Source: Lysobacteraceae bacterium NML93-0399 (lineage in GTDB: Bacteria > Pseudomonadota > Gammaproteobacteria > Xanthomonadales > Xanthomonadaceae). From it: DNA of 64,000 nucleotides. Of the stretch, positions 39,202 through 48,476 are shown one piece after another (position 1 is the stretch's first letter; each line of letters begins with the position of its first letter). A program made the translations under genes and the position numbers. The notes beneath the pieces were generated by a model, which had not been told where the DNA came from, ran no database searches, and saw only the letters and a program-made list of their open reading frames with translations. The stretch covers positions 1-64,000 of the forward strand of contig NTJI01000001.1 of NCBI GenBank assembly GCA_002307375.1, in the 5' to 3' direction.

Positions 39202-40360
39202 CGACACCCGGACCGCCCTGCGCCTGGAGACGCTTGAGATGCTCGGCCTGGCGGCGCGTGCGGTCGGCGACCTGGCCCTTGAGCTGGCCGCAGGCCGCGT
39301 CGATGTCGTCGCCGCGGGTGCGACGCACGGGCGCGATGCGGCCCGACTCGTTGAGCAGCTTCTGGAACTTGCGGATCGCCGCATCGTCCGGACGCTCGAA
39401 GCGCGTGCCCGGGAACGGGTTGAACGGGATCAGGTTGACCTTGGCCGCGTCCTTCATCTGCAGGCGGTTGTCGAACTCGCGCATCAGCCGGATCAGCTCA
39501 CGTGCATGCTGCGGCTGGTCGTTGACGTCCTTCATCAGGGTGTATTCGAACGTCACCGACTCACCGCGCTTGCGCTGGGCATAGCGCACGCACGACTCCA
39601 TCAGCGTGGCGATCGGGTACTTCTTGTTCAGCGGCACCAGGGTGTCGCGGAGCGCGTCGTTGGGCGCGTGCAGCGACACCGCCAGCGACACGTCACTGAC
39701 CTCGCCCAGCTTGTCGATCATCGGCACCATGCCGGCGGTCGACAGTGTCACGCGCTTGTTCGCCAGGCCGTAGCCGAGGTCGTCGCGCATGATGCTCATG
39801 GCGCGGACGACGTTGTCGAAATTCATCAGCGGCTCGCCCATGCCCATCATCACGACATTGGTCAGGCGGCGCTGCTTGTGCGGCACATTGCCCAGATGCC
39901 GCGCCGCCACCCAGACCTGGCCGATGATCTCGGCGGTCGACAGGTTGCGGTTGAAGCCCTGGGTCGCGGTGGAACAGAACTGGCAGTTGAGCGCACAGCC
40001 CACCTGCGACGACACGCACAGCGTGCCGCGCCCCTTGTCGGGGATGTAGACCGTCTCGATGGCGTTCTTGCCGTCCATCGCGATCAGCCACTTGTGGGTG
40101 CCGTCGGTGGACGGCTTTTCGAACTGGATCTGCGGCACGCGGACTTCCGCATGCGCCTGGAGCTTGGCGCGCAGCGCCTTGCCCAGATCGGTCATTTCTT
40201 CGAAGTCGGTGACGTAGCGGTGGTGGATCCACTTCATCACCTGATGGGCACGGAAGCGCTTTTCGCCGAGGGTGTCGGCGAAAAAGCGCTCCAGACCCTC
40301 GCGATCGAGGTCGAGCAGGTTCTGCTTGGCGACGGTGGCGTCGATGGCGACCTCGGTCAC
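39188..40360 (-). CDS. rlmN: Dual-specificity 23S rRNA/tRNA adenine-C2 methyltransferase RlmN
   Basis: A 390-residue radical-SAM enzyme with the CxxxCxxC cluster motif in [20 protein letters not shown] (about 122-141), the GEPL motif ([14 protein letters not shown]) and the later catalytic cysteine in [12 protein letters not shown] (about 357). It methylates A2503 of 23S rRNA and A37 of some tRNAs. It begins 11 bp after the ndk stop and overlaps pilF. The alanine-rich C-terminus extends a little beyond most homologues. Confidence 0.96.
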   Translation of the reverse strand: MTEVAIDATVAKQNLLDLDREGLERFFADTLGEKRFRAHQVMKWIHHRYVTDFEEMTDLGKALRAKLQAHAEVRVPQIQFEKPSTDGTHKWLIAMDGKNAIETVYIPDKGRGTLCVSSQVGCALNCQFCSTATQGFNRNLSTAEIIGQVWVAARHLGNVPHKQRRLTNVVMMGMGEPLMNFDNVVRAMSIMRDDLGYGLANKRVTLSTAGMVPMIDKLGEVSDVSLAVSLHAPNDALRDTLVPLNKKYPIATLMESCVRYAQRKRGESVTFEYTLMKDVNDQPQHARELIRLMREFDNRLQMKDAAKVNLIPFNPFPGTRFERPDDAAIRKFQKLLNESGRIAPVRRTRGDDIDAACGQLKGQVADRTRRQAEHLKRLQAQGGPGVDAAA

Positions 40361-40371
40361 GTTGGCATCAC

Positions 40372-40797
40372 TCAGCGCGAGACGACTTCGTCGTTCTTGA
40401 AGAAGTACGCGATCTCGGTCTGCGCGTTCTCGACCGAATCCGAGCCGTGGGCGGCGTTGGCGTCGATGGAGTCGGCGAAGTCGGCGCGGATCGTGCCCGG
40501 CGCGGCGTCCTTCGGGTTGGTGGCGCCCAGCAGGTCGCGGTGCGCGGCGACGGCGTTCTCGCCTTCCAGCGCCTGGATCATCACCGGGCCGGAGGTCATG
40601 AACTCGACCAGCGCGCCGAAGAACGGACGCTCCTTGTGCACGGCGTAGAAGCCTTCGGCCTCTTCGCGGGTGAGCTGCTTGTACTTGGCGGCCACGATCT
40701 TCAGGCCGGCCTTTTCGAAGCGGGTGTAGATCTCACCGATGACGTTCTTGGCAACGGCGTCGGGCTTGACGATGGACAGGGTGCGCTCGAGCGCCAT
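40372..40797 (-). CDS. ndk: Nucleoside diphosphate kinase
   Basis: A 141-residue Ndk. The phospho-histidine lies in ANAAHGSDS (about 117), with [10 protein letters not shown] at the N-terminus and [14 protein letters not shown] upstream of the active site. It balances NTP/dNTP pools. It heads the ndk-rlmN-pilF-rodZ unit on the minus strand, divergent from the TetR gene. A likely -10 (TATAAA, minus strand, about 40843-40848) lies upstream, immediately after an orphan terminator. Confidence 0.96.
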   Translation of the reverse strand: MALERTLSIVKPDAVAKNVIGEIYTRFEKAGLKIVAAKYKQLTREEAEGFYAVHKERPFFGALVEFMTSGPVMIQALEGENAVAAHRDLLGATNPKDAAPGTIRADFADSIDANAAHGSDSVENAQTEIAYFFKNDEVVSR

Positions 40798-40851
40798 CTG
40801 GATTCTCCGAAGAATGAGGCCGTCCGCTCCGGAACGACCGAGTTTATATGG

Positions 40852-40877
40852 AAAAACCCGCGACGGAACGCGGGTTT
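40852..40877 (-). terminator. Rho-independent terminator upstream of ndk, without an apparent gene
   Basis: On the minus strand AAACCCGCG and CGCGGGTTT (9-bp stem, 6-nt loop) run into TTTTTCC. It points toward ndk but lies upstream of the likely ndk promoter, in a divergent region whose other gene is on the plus strand. It therefore ends an unannotated short transcript or acts as an insulator or attenuator. Confidence 0.7.
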
Positions 40878-40978
40878 AGCCAATCTGGCTGCGGCAATTC
40901 TAACGTATCCGCCGCCACTTACGCAGCCACGTAGCCTGCGCCGGTCATTGACGCGTCAGGCGCCGGGCCCCTAGCATC

Positions 40979-40992
40979 CAAACAAGCGTTTG
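40979..40992 (+). promoter_or_regulatory. PsrA-type operator upstream of the TetR gene
   Basis: CAAAC-AAGC-GTTTG (40979-40992) is an inverted repeat that fits the Pseudomonas PsrA consensus S-AAAC-N(2-4)-GTTT-S. It lies 18 bp before the regulator's ATG, a position suited to autorepression. Confidence 0.7.
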
Positions 40993-41010
40993 ATCGCAAC
41001 AGGATCCAAG

Positions 41011-41631
41011 ATGGCGGGCACCGCCCAGTTCTCCACCAAGGACAAGATCCTCGGCGCGGCCGAGGAACTGTTCGCCACCCACGGCTTTGCGGGCACCTCG
41101 CTGCGGCAGGTGACCAGCCGCGCCGACGTCAACATCGCCGCAGTCAACTACCACTTCGGCAGCAAGGAAAACCTCGTCAACGAGGTCTTCCGCCGTCGCA
41201 TGGACCAGATGAGCGCGCAGCGGCTGGCACAGCTGAAGAAGGCCCTGGCGGAAAACCCCGGTCAGATCGAGCCCATCATCGCCGCCTTCGTCGAGCCGGC
41301 GCTGGACATGGCCAGCGGTCGGGCCGGCAGCGGCGCCTTCGTCCGGGTCATCGCCCGCGCCTATGTCGAGAAGAACGATGCCTTGCGCAAGTTCCTGTCC
41401 GAGCAGTACGGCCACGTGCCGCGCGAGTTCGCCGCCGCCCTTGCCGCCTGTGTGCCGGGTCTGGGCAAGGCCGAACTGTACGGGCGCCTGGACTTCCTGG
41501 CGGGCGCCTTGACCTATGCGATGGCCGATTTCGGCCTCATCAAGCGCCCACCCGGCACCACCGAACATGCGCACCGGGCACGTATCGCCCAGGAACTCAT
41601 CCGTTTCGCCGCGGCCGGGTTCAGGAGTTGA
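41011..41631 (+). CDS. psrA: TetR-family fatty-acid regulator (PsrA-like)
   Basis: A 206-residue TetR regulator. The N-terminal helix-turn-helix (about 10-56: GTSLRQVTSRADVNIAAVNY, HFGSKENL) closely resembles PsrA of Pseudomonas, and the C-terminal ligand domain is of TetR size. PsrA responds to long-chain fatty acids or acyl-CoA and represses beta-oxidation genes; here the fadB/fadA-type pair follows at once. A PsrA-type palindrome precedes it. The ATG at 41011 has AGGAT upstream; a TTG at 40990 inside the operator is rejected. The 179-bp gap to the next gene holds no second palindrome. Confidence 0.82.
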   Translation: MAGTAQFSTKDKILGAAEELFATHGFAGTSLRQVTSRADVNIAAVNYHFGSKENLVNEVFRRRMDQMSAQRLAQLKKALAENPGQIEPIIAAFVEPALDMASGRAGSGAFVRVIARAYVEKNDALRKFLSEQYGHVPREFAAALAACVPGLGKAELYGRLDFLAGALTYAMADFGLIKRPPGTTEHAHRARIAQELIRFAAAGFRS

Positions 41632-41810
41632 TGTCCGCCCGCGATCGGCGCCAGCGCCGCTGCCCAACACGTTGTCGTCGTCCGGGTTCAACAGGCGAAT
41701 CCTGAGGCCCCGGCTTCACCGGTCCTTCCCCACCGCTCCACTCACAAATCCGTGTTCCTGCGCGATGTCTGCGTTCCGAGCACGCCTTTTCAATCATGGA
41801 GTTGCAGCAA

Positions 41811-44183
41811 ATGTCAGAGAAACTGCTTGTACGTCGTGCCGCGGTGCTGGGCGCAGGTGTCATGGGCGCGCAGATCGCCGCGCACCTGACCAACGCCGGC
41901 ATCGACACGGTCCTGTTCGACCTGCCGGCCAAGGAGGGCGACAAGGACGGCGTCGTGCGCAAGGCGCTGGCGAACCTGGCCAAACTGAACCCGGCGCCGC
42001 TGGCCAGCAAGTCACTCGCGCAGGCGATCGTGCCGGCCAATTACGAGACCGGTCTGGCCGAACTGGAAAGCTGCGATCTGATCATCGAGGCGATCGCCGA
42101 GAAGATGGACTGGAAGCAGGACCTCTACCGCAAGATCGCGCCGCACGTGCCGGCGCATGCGGTCCTCGCCAGCAATACCTCGGGCCTTGGCATCAATGCC
42201 TTGGCGGACGTTCTTCCCGAAGAACTGCGCCACCGCTTCTGCGGCGTGCACTTCTTCAACCCGCCGCGTTACATGCATCTGGCCGAGCTGATTCCGGCCC
42301 GGACCACCGACAAGGCGGTGCTCGAAGGGCTCGAGACCTTCCTGACCACCCAGCTCGGCAAGGGCGTGGTCTATGCCAAGGACACTCCGAACTTCATCGG
42401 CAACCGCATCGGCGTGTTCTCGATCCTGTCGACGATCCACCACACCCAGGAATCGGGACTCGGTTTCGACGAGGTCGACGCACTGACCGGCCCGCTGCTC
42501 GGCCGTCCGAAGTCGGCTACCTATCGCACGTCCGATGTCGTCGGCCTCGACACCATGGCGCACGTCATCAAGACGATGGCCGACACGCTGCCCGACGACC
42601 CCTGGCACCAGTACTTTGCCTCGCCCAAATGGCTCAATGCGCTGATCGACAAGGGGGCGCTGGGTCAGAAGGCGGGCGCCGGCATTTTCCGCAAGGCCGG
42701 CAAGGACATCACCGTCCTCGATCTGGACACGCAGGACTACCGCGCGTCGGACCGCAAGGCCGCCGACGAAGTGGTCGCGATTCTCAAGAACAAGGACCCG
42801 GCGCAGCGCATGGCCCAGCTGCGCGCCAGCGAGCATCCGCAGGCGCAGTTCGTCTGGGCGACCCTGCGCGACCTGTTCCACTACAGCGCCGTGCATCTGG
42901 AGGACATCGCCGAGACTGCGCGTGATGTGGACCTGGCGATCCGCTGGGGCTACGGCTGGCAGCAGGGTCCGTTCGAACTGTGGCAGGCCGCGGGCTGGAA
43001 GCAGGTGGCCGACTGGATCGCCGAGGACATCGTCGCCGGCAAGACCATGAGCAGCGCGCCCCTGCCCGACTGGGTGTTCGACGGCCGCGAGGGCGTGCAT
43101 GCCGCCGAGGGCAGCTACAGCCCGTCCAAGAACGCCAAGCTCCCGCGTTCCTCGCTGCCGGTCTACCGCCGCCAGCGCTTCCCTGACGCCCTGCTCGGCG
43201 AGCGTTTCGATCAGGGCGAGACGGTGTACGAGAACGATGGCATCCGTCTGTGGACCGACGGCGACGACATCGGCGTGATCAGCTTCAAGACCAAGATGCA
43301 CACGGTCTCCGACCACGTGCTCGACGGCATCCAGAAAGCGATCGGCATCGCCGAGCGCAAGTTCAAGGGCGTGGTGATCTGGCAGCCGAAGGAGCCGTTC
43401 TCGGCCGGTGCCGATCTGGCCGGCGCGCTCGGGCTGCTGCAGGCCGGCAAGGTCGACGCGTTCGAGGCGATGGTCGAGAACTTCCAGAAGACCAGCCAGC
43501 GCATCAAGTACTCGCTGGTGCCGGTGGTCGCAGCGGTGCGCGGCCTGGCGCTGGGCGGTGGCTGCGAATTCCAGATGCACAGCGCGCGTACCGTTGCGCA
43601 TCTCGAAAGCTATATCGGCCTGGTCGAGGCCGGTGTTGGCCTGCTGCCGGCCGGCGGCGGTCTGAAGGAGCTCGCAGTGCGTGCGTCCGAGGCCGCGGGC
43701 CCGAACGGTGACGTGTTCGCCGAGCTCAAGAAGACCTTCGAGACCATCGCCATGGCCAAGGTGTCCAACTCGGCGGTCAACGCCAAGGAACTGGGCCTGC
43801 TGCGCAGCGACGACATCGTGACCTTCAATGCCTTCGAACTGCTGCACGTCGCGCGCCAGCAGGCTGCGGCGCTGGCCGACGCCGGCTACCGCCCGCCGCT
43901 GCCCGCACGCGCGATCCGCGTCGCCGGCGACGTCGGCATCGCCACATTCAAGATGCTGCTGGTCAACATGCTCGAAGGCCGCTTCGTGAGTCCCTACGAC
44001 TACGAGATCGCCGAGCGCATCGCCACCGTGCTGTGCGGCGGCGACGTGGACCGCAACGCGGTCGTCGACGAGGACTGGCTGATCCGTCTGGAGCGCAAGC
44101 ACTTCGTGGAACTCGCCCAGCAGGAGAAGACCCAGGCGCGCATCGGCCACATGCTCAAGACCGGCAAGCCGCTCAGGAACTGA
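41811..44183 (+). CDS. fadB: 3-hydroxyacyl-CoA dehydrogenase / enoyl-CoA hydratase (FadN/FadB-type fusion)
   Basis: A 790-residue multifunctional beta-oxidation enzyme. The domain order is dehydrogenase first (NAD motif GAGVMGAQIAAHL, about 12-24; HFFNPPRYMHLAEL), hydratase last (about 460-650: AVRGLALGGGCEFQMHSAR), the reverse of E. coli FadB and like Bacillus FadN. It carries out hydration and NAD-dependent oxidation of acyl-CoA intermediates. The ATG at 41811 has GGAG nine bases upstream and is preferred to the ATG at 41796, which has no ribosome binding site. The thiolase gene follows 73 bp later. Confidence 0.92.
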   Translation: MSEKLLVRRAAVLGAGVMGAQIAAHLTNAGIDTVLFDLPAKEGDKDGVVRKALANLAKLNPAPLASKSLAQAIVPANYETGLAELESCDLIIEAIAEKMDWKQDLYRKIAPHVPAHAVLASNTSGLGINALADVLPEELRHRFCGVHFFNPPRYMHLAELIPARTTDKAVLEGLETFLTTQLGKGVVYAKDTPNFIGNRIGVFSILSTIHHTQESGLGFDEVDALTGPLLGRPKSATYRTSDVVGLDTMAHVIKTMADTLPDDPWHQYFASPKWLNALIDKGALGQKAGAGIFRKAGKDITVLDLDTQDYRASDRKAADEVVAILKNKDPAQRMAQLRASEHPQAQFVWATLRDLFHYSAVHLEDIAETARDVDLAIRWGYGWQQGPFELWQAAGWKQVADWIAEDIVAGKTMSSAPLPDWVFDGREGVHAAEGSYSPSKNAKLPRSSLPVYRRQRFPDALLGERFDQGETVYENDGIRLWTDGDDIGVISFKTKMHTVSDHVLDGIQKAIGIAERKFKGVVIWQPKEPFSAGADLAGALGLLQAGKVDAFEAMVENFQKTSQRIKYSLVPVVAAVRGLALGGGCEFQMHSARTVAHLESYIGLVEAGVGLLPAGGGLKELAVRASEAAGPNGDVFAELKKTFETIAMAKVSNSAVNAKELGLLRSDDIVTFNAFELLHVARQQAAALADAGYRPPLPARAIRVAGDVGIATFKMLLVNMLEGRFVSPYDYEIAERIATVLCGGDVDRNAVVDEDWLIRLERKHFVELAQQEKTQARIGHMLKTGKPLRN

Positions 44184-44256
44184 GGTTCGCGCGTCGCCCT
44201 GCGGCGACGCCGGATCCATCGCCACGAACCTCGACATCGAATTCCGGAGTTTTCCA

Positions 44257-45462
44257 ATGACCAAGCAGATCCAGGACGCCTACATCGTCGCCGCCACCCG
44301 CACCCCGGTGGGCAAGGCGCCGAAGGGCGTGTTCCGCAACACCCGTCCCGACGACATGCTCGCGCACGTGCTCAAAAGCGTCGTCGCGCAGGCGCCGGGC
44401 ATCGACACCAGCCGCATCGACGACGCCGTGATCGGCTGCGCGATGCCGGAAGGCGAGCAAGGCATGAACGTGGCGCGCATCGGCGTGCTGCTGGCCGGCC
44501 TGCCCGACACCGTTGCCGCGCAGACGATCAACCGCTTCTGTTCGTCCGGCCTGCAGGCCGTCGCGCTGGCCGCGAATGAGATCCGCCTCGGCAATGCCGA
44601 TCTGATGCTCGCCGGCGGCACCGAGTCGATGTCGATGGTGCCGATGATGGGCAACAAGGTCGCGCTGTCGCCGTCGGTGTTCAAGGACGACCACGTCGCG
44701 ATCGCCTACGGCATGGGCATCACCGCCGAGAAGGTCGCCGAGGAATGGAAGGTCTCGCGCGAGGACCAGGACGCGTTCGCCCTCGCCTCGCACCAGAAAG
44801 CCATGGCGGCGATCCAGGCCGGCGAGTTCAAGGACGAGATCAGCCCCTACGAAATCGTCTCGCACCAGCCCGACCTCGCCGGCAACACCGTGCAGCTGAA
44901 GAAGCTGTTGGTCGATACCGACGAGGGTCCGCGCCCGGATTCGTCGATCGAGGGCCTGGCCAAGCTCAAGCCCGTGTTCCGCAACGGCCAGTTCGGCGGC
45001 TCGGTGACGGCCGGCAACAGCTCGCAGATGAGCGACGGCGCGGCCGGCATCCTGCTCGCATCGGAGCGTGCGGTGAACGACCACGGCCTCAAGCCGCTGG
45101 CGCGTTTCGTCAGCTTCGCGGTCGCCGGTGTGCGTCCGGAAGTGATGGGCATCGGCCCGATCGCGGCGATTCCCAAAGCGCTGGCGCAGGCCGGCCTCAC
45201 GCTCGATGACATCGACTGGATCGAGCTCAATGAGGCGTTCGCTGCGCAGGCGCTGGCGGTGATCCGCGACAGCAAGCTCGACCCGGACAAGGTCAACCCG
45301 CTGGGCGGCGCGATCGCGCTGGGTCATCCGCTGGGCGCGACCGGTGCGATCCGCACCGCGACCATCGTCCACGGCATGCGCCGTCGCAAGAAGCGCTACG
45401 GCCTGGTGACGATGTGCATCGGCACCGGCATGGGCGCGGCGGGTGTGATCGAGGCGCTCTGA
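44257..45462 (+). CDS. fadA: Acetyl-CoA C-acyltransferase (3-ketoacyl-CoA thiolase)
   Basis: A 401-residue thiolase. The acyl-accepting cysteine lies in NRFCSSGLQAV (about 93), the histidine in NEAFAAQALAV / GGAIALGHPLGATGA (about 357), and the second cysteine in MCIGTGMGAAG (about 387). It cleaves 3-ketoacyl-CoA to acetyl-CoA. It is paired with the FadN-type enzyme upstream and shares the PsrA-like regulator. The frame ends 96 bp before a bidirectional terminator. Confidence 0.95.
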   Translation: MTKQIQDAYIVAATRTPVGKAPKGVFRNTRPDDMLAHVLKSVVAQAPGIDTSRIDDAVIGCAMPEGEQGMNVARIGVLLAGLPDTVAAQTINRFCSSGLQAVALAANEIRLGNADLMLAGGTESMSMVPMMGNKVALSPSVFKDDHVAIAYGMGITAEKVAEEWKVSREDQDAFALASHQKAMAAIQAGEFKDEISPYEIVSHQPDLAGNTVQLKKLLVDTDEGPRPDSSIEGLAKLKPVFRNGQFGGSVTAGNSSQMSDGAAGILLASERAVNDHGLKPLARFVSFAVAGVRPEVMGIGPIAAIPKALAQAGLTLDDIDWIELNEAFAAQALAVIRDSKLDPDKVNPLGGAIALGHPLGATGAIRTATIVHGMRRRKKRYGLVTMCIGTGMGAAGVIEAL

Positions 45463-45557
45463 CGCGAGCCGGTTGCGAGTGGGCGTACGAGCGCCCGCTC
45501 GCAATGTCGCGCGGCCCGCCGCATTGCATCGCGAGCGTCTGCGCATCGCGCGAAAAT

Positions 45558-45586
45558 AAAAAAGCCCCGGCAATGCCGGGGCTTTT
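45558..45586. terminator. Bidirectional terminator between fadA and the OmpA lipoprotein gene
   Basis: AAAAAGCCCCGGC and GCCGGGGCTTTT form a 12-bp stem around an AAT-type loop with A and T runs on both sides. It serves two convergent genes. Confidence 0.88.
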
Positions 45587-45605
45587 CGCTGCAGGGTGAA
45601 TCCGA

Positions 45606-46283
45606 TCAGGACTGCAACGGCACCACGCGGATCTCCACGCGACGATTCAGCGCGCGACCCTGGTCGGTGCTGTTGTCGGCGATCGGGCGGCTCTTGCCGA
45701 AACCGACGATCTCGAAGCGCTGGCGCAGCAGACCCTGGCCGATCAGGTAGTTGCCGACCGAGTTGGCACGCTGTTCCGAAAGACGCTGGTTGACCGCGTC
45801 GCTGCCGACGCTGTCGGTATGGCCCGACACTTCGACGATGGTCTGGTCGTACTCGGCCAGCGTGCGCGCGACGTTGTTGAGCGCGGGATAGAACTGCGGC
45901 TTGAGATCGGCCTTGCCGAAATCGAAGGTCACGCCATCGGGGAGGTTGAGCTTGATGACATCGCCCTCGCGATCGACCTGGATGCCGGTGCCCTGGGTCT
46001 GGCGACGCAGCTCGGCTTCCTGGCGGTCCTGATAGACACCGATCGCGCCGCCGGCCAGGCCGCCGACACCGGCGCCGACCATCGCACGCTGGCGTCGCTC
46101 GGTGGCGTCACCGCCGCTGAGCAGGCCGGCGACAGCGCCGATGCCCGCGCCGATCAGCGCGTTGTTGCGGGTGCGGTTCGGGTCGTCGGGCGCGTTGGTC
46201 TGGCCGGTATATGTGGCGCAGCTGCTCAGCAGCAGCGCGCCGGTGAGCGCGGTGGTGAGGCCTGCGGTCGTGAGTCTGCGCAT
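45606..46283 (-). CDS. yiaD: OmpA-family lipoprotein with glycine-zipper (YiaD-like)
   Basis: A 225-residue outer-membrane lipoprotein: signal with lipobox LLSSC (lipid cysteine about residue 21), two glycine-rich zipper helices (GAGIGAVAGLLSGG and GAGVGGLAGGAIGV), then an OmpA peptidoglycan-binding domain (about 110-222; VEVSGHTDSVG, NRRVEIRV). YiaD-type proteins tether the outer membrane to the wall. The start at 46283 has GAGACC upstream. It is convergent with fadA. Confidence 0.9.
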   Translation of the reverse strand: MRRLTTAGLTTALTGALLLSSCATYTGQTNAPDDPNRTRNNALIGAGIGAVAGLLSGGDATERRQRAMVGAGVGGLAGGAIGVYQDRQEAELRRQTQGTGIQVDREGDVIKLNLPDGVTFDFGKADLKPQFYPALNNVARTLAEYDQTIVEVSGHTDSVGSDAVNQRLSEQRANSVGNYLIGQGLLRQRFEIVGFGKSRPIADNSTDQGRALNRRVEIRVVPLQS

Positions 46284-46433
46284 GATGTCGGTCTCCTGTG
46301 TCCGGGATCGGGCGTTGGCGCCCAGTTTGAAACGCGTGCGGAAATTAGCGCGTTCACAATGCAAGGGGGGTGACGGCCCCCGCGTGCGGACGGTCGACGT
46401 TCAGCACAGCGCGCCTGGTGACGGCCGCGGCGT

Positions 46434-47855
46434 TCAGCGCGAGGCCTGATACGCGGCCAGCGCGGCTTCGCGTCCGGCCGCCAGATCGACGATGGGCCTG
46501 GACGGGTAATCGGGCGCTGCCGTTTTCAGCAGTGCCGGCGATTGCCAGGGACTGGAGCGTGCGGACACCGGCAGGCTGGCGAGTTCGGGGACCCACCTGG
46601 CGATGTACTCGCCCGCCGGGTCGAACTTTTCCGCCTGGGTGACCGGATTGAACACCCGGAAATACGGCGAGGCGTCGGCGCCGGTGCCACCGATCCATTG
46701 CCAGCCCAGGGTGTTGTTGGCGAGGTCGGCATCCACCAGCGTGTCCCAGAACCAGCGTGCGCCTTCGCGCCAGTGGATGCGCATGTGCTTGCACAGCCAG
46801 CTGCCGACGATCATGCGCACGCGGTTGTGCATCCAGCCGACCTGCCAGAGTTCGCGCATGCCGGCGTCAACGATCGGCACGCCGGTACGTCCGCGATACC
46901 AGGCCTCGAGGCTGCGGGCGTCGGCAGGTGCCCAGGGAAAGCGTTCGAAGCGCGGATTGAAATTCCGGTCGGGGGTTTCGGGAAAGTGGTGCAGCAGGTG
47001 ATGGGCGAACTCGCGCCAGCCCAGTTCGCGCACGTAGGCGTCGATATCCGGCGCGGTGGCCGCCGTGCGCTCGGCTTCGAGCGCGGCCACGATGCGCCAG
47101 GGCGCGATCTCGCCGAAGTGCAGATGCGGCGACAGGCGCGATGTGCCCGCCTGGTCGGGCCGGTCGCGACTGGCGCGATAGCCGCGCATCGCGCCGTCGA
47201 TGAAAACCTCCAGCGCTTCGTGGGCACCGGCCTCGCCCGGCTGCCACAGCTGCCAGAAGCCGGTATCCCACGACAACGATGGCGCCAGACCGAGCGCGTC
47301 GAGCTTGACGCCGTCCGGCCCGGCGTCTGCCGCAGGAAGCGTGCGGGGCGCGGTCCAGACATCGGGCGCGCTCCACTCCGACAAGGCCTTGCGCCAGAAC
47401 GGCGTGAACACCTTGTACGGCCCGCCCTGCCCGGTCTGCAGCGACCAGGGCTCGAACAGCAGGGCGCCATTGTGGCTGTCGGCCTGGAGGCCTGAGGCGC
47501 GCAGGCGCTTCTTGATGCCGGTATCGCGCGCTTCGATCATCGGATCGTAGCGGCGGTTCCAGAACACCGCCTCCGCTTCGCAGGTCTGCACAAGCGATTG
47601 CAGCGTGGCCAGGGTGGGTCCATGGAACAGGCGCAGCCGGCTGCCACGCCGGCGCAGTTCGGCATCCAGCGCTGCCAGCGAACGGTGCCGCCACGCGTTC
47701 GACGCCGCGCCCGGCGCCCAGTCGCCCTCCTCTTCGGGGGCGTGGATGTAGACGCACACCGGCGCGAAGTCGCCTTCGAGGGCGGCGCGCAAGGCGGGAT
47801 TGTCATCGAGCCGCAGATCGTTCCGGAACCAGACTATGGCCTGTGCCAACCGCAT
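46434..47855 (-). CDS. phrB: Deoxyribodipyrimidine photolyase
   Basis: A 473-residue class-I CPD photolyase/cryptochrome. The N-terminal antenna-cofactor domain begins IVWFRNDLRLDDNPAL (about 8-23). The FAD-binding C-terminal domain has RLSPHLHFGEI, the tryptophan-rich WYRGRTGVPIVDAGMRELW and MHNRVRMIVGSWLCK, with the DADLANNTLGWQWIGGTG segment. It repairs UV-induced pyrimidine dimers using light. The start at 47855 (MRLAQAIVWF) fits the family; the long upstream open frame is antisense to sufE and rejected. It is divergent from sufE. Confidence 0.94.
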   Translation of the reverse strand: MRLAQAIVWFRNDLRLDDNPALRAALEGDFAPVCVYIHAPEEEGDWAPGAASNAWRHRSLAALDAELRRRGSRLRLFHGPTLATLQSLVQTCEAEAVFWNRRYDPMIEARDTGIKKRLRASGLQADSHNGALLFEPWSLQTGQGGPYKVFTPFWRKALSEWSAPDVWTAPRTLPAADAGPDGVKLDALGLAPSLSWDTGFWQLWQPGEAGAHEALEVFIDGAMRGYRASRDRPDQAGTSRLSPHLHFGEIAPWRIVAALEAERTAATAPDIDAYVRELGWREFAHHLLHHFPETPDRNFNPRFERFPWAPADARSLEAWYRGRTGVPIVDAGMRELWQVGWMHNRVRMIVGSWLCKHMRIHWREGARWFWDTLVDADLANNTLGWQWIGGTGADASPYFRVFNPVTQAEKFDPAGEYIARWVPELASLPVSARSSPWQSPALLKTAAPDYPSRPIVDLAAGREAALAAYQASR

Positions 47856-48038
47856 TCCCCTTGCACCGGACAACGGTGCGCACATTGACTGAATGGGCGT
47901 GAGTATCGCGAAAAACGTGCCCTCTTCGAGATCGAACGCGCGTACGGAACGCAGACGGCCAGCATCGACGCCGCCATGGCCGGCCGATCGGTCACAATGC
48001 GCACCGCGTGTTCCGCCGTATCGAGGCCTGTTTCCCCC

Positions 48039-48476
48039 GTGACCAATCCGTTTCCCCTGGAATCCACCCCGGCCGACGCGCAGCGCGCGATCGCCGAGGA
48101 GTTCGCCTTTTTCAGCGACTGGTCCGAGCGTTACCAGTACCTGATCGATCTGGGTCGCAAGCTGCCCGCGTTTCCCGACGATGCGAAGACCGAGGCCAAT
48201 CGTCTGCACGGCTGCCAGTCGATGGTGTGGATCGTGCCGTCCGGCGATGCCGACCGGCTCGACTTCGCGGCGGCCAGTGATTCGGCCATCGTCTCGGGTC
48301 TGATCTATCTGGCGCTGCGCGTGTATTCGGGCCGCAGTGCGCGCGAAATCGTCGACACCGACGCCGACTACATCGCCGACATCGGCCTGGCCAAGCATCT
48401 GTCCCCGACCCGCAGCAACGGCCTTGCCGCGCTGCTCGCCTTCATACGCGAGCACGCCCAGCGCACCCTGGCGTGA
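48039..48476 (+). CDS. sufE: Cysteine desulfuration protein SufE
   Basis: A 145-residue SufE. The persulfide-accepting cysteine lies in NRLHGCQSMVWI (about 52), and RNGLAALLAFIREHA-like sequence ends the protein. It takes sulfur from a SufS-type desulfurase and passes it to Fe-S assembly. The GTG at 48039 gives normal length; an in-frame ATG at 47997 would add an unconserved stretch. The stop overlaps the MFS gene by 4 bp (GTGA). No other suf genes are adjacent. Confidence 0.9.
   Translation: MTNPFPLESTPADAQRAIAEEFAFFSDWSERYQYLIDLGRKLPAFPDDAKTEANRLHGCQSMVWIVPSGDADRLDFAAASDSAIVSGLIYLALRVYSGRSAREIVDTDADYIADIGLAKHLSPTRSNGLAALLAFIREHAQRTLA

Noticed and set aside
40990-41010. TTG start for the TetR regulator
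   Set aside because: It falls inside the operator palindrome; the ATG at 41011 has a better ribosome binding site.
41632-41810. A second PsrA operator before the fadB-type gene
   Set aside because: No AAAC-N-GTTT inverted repeat is present in this gap.
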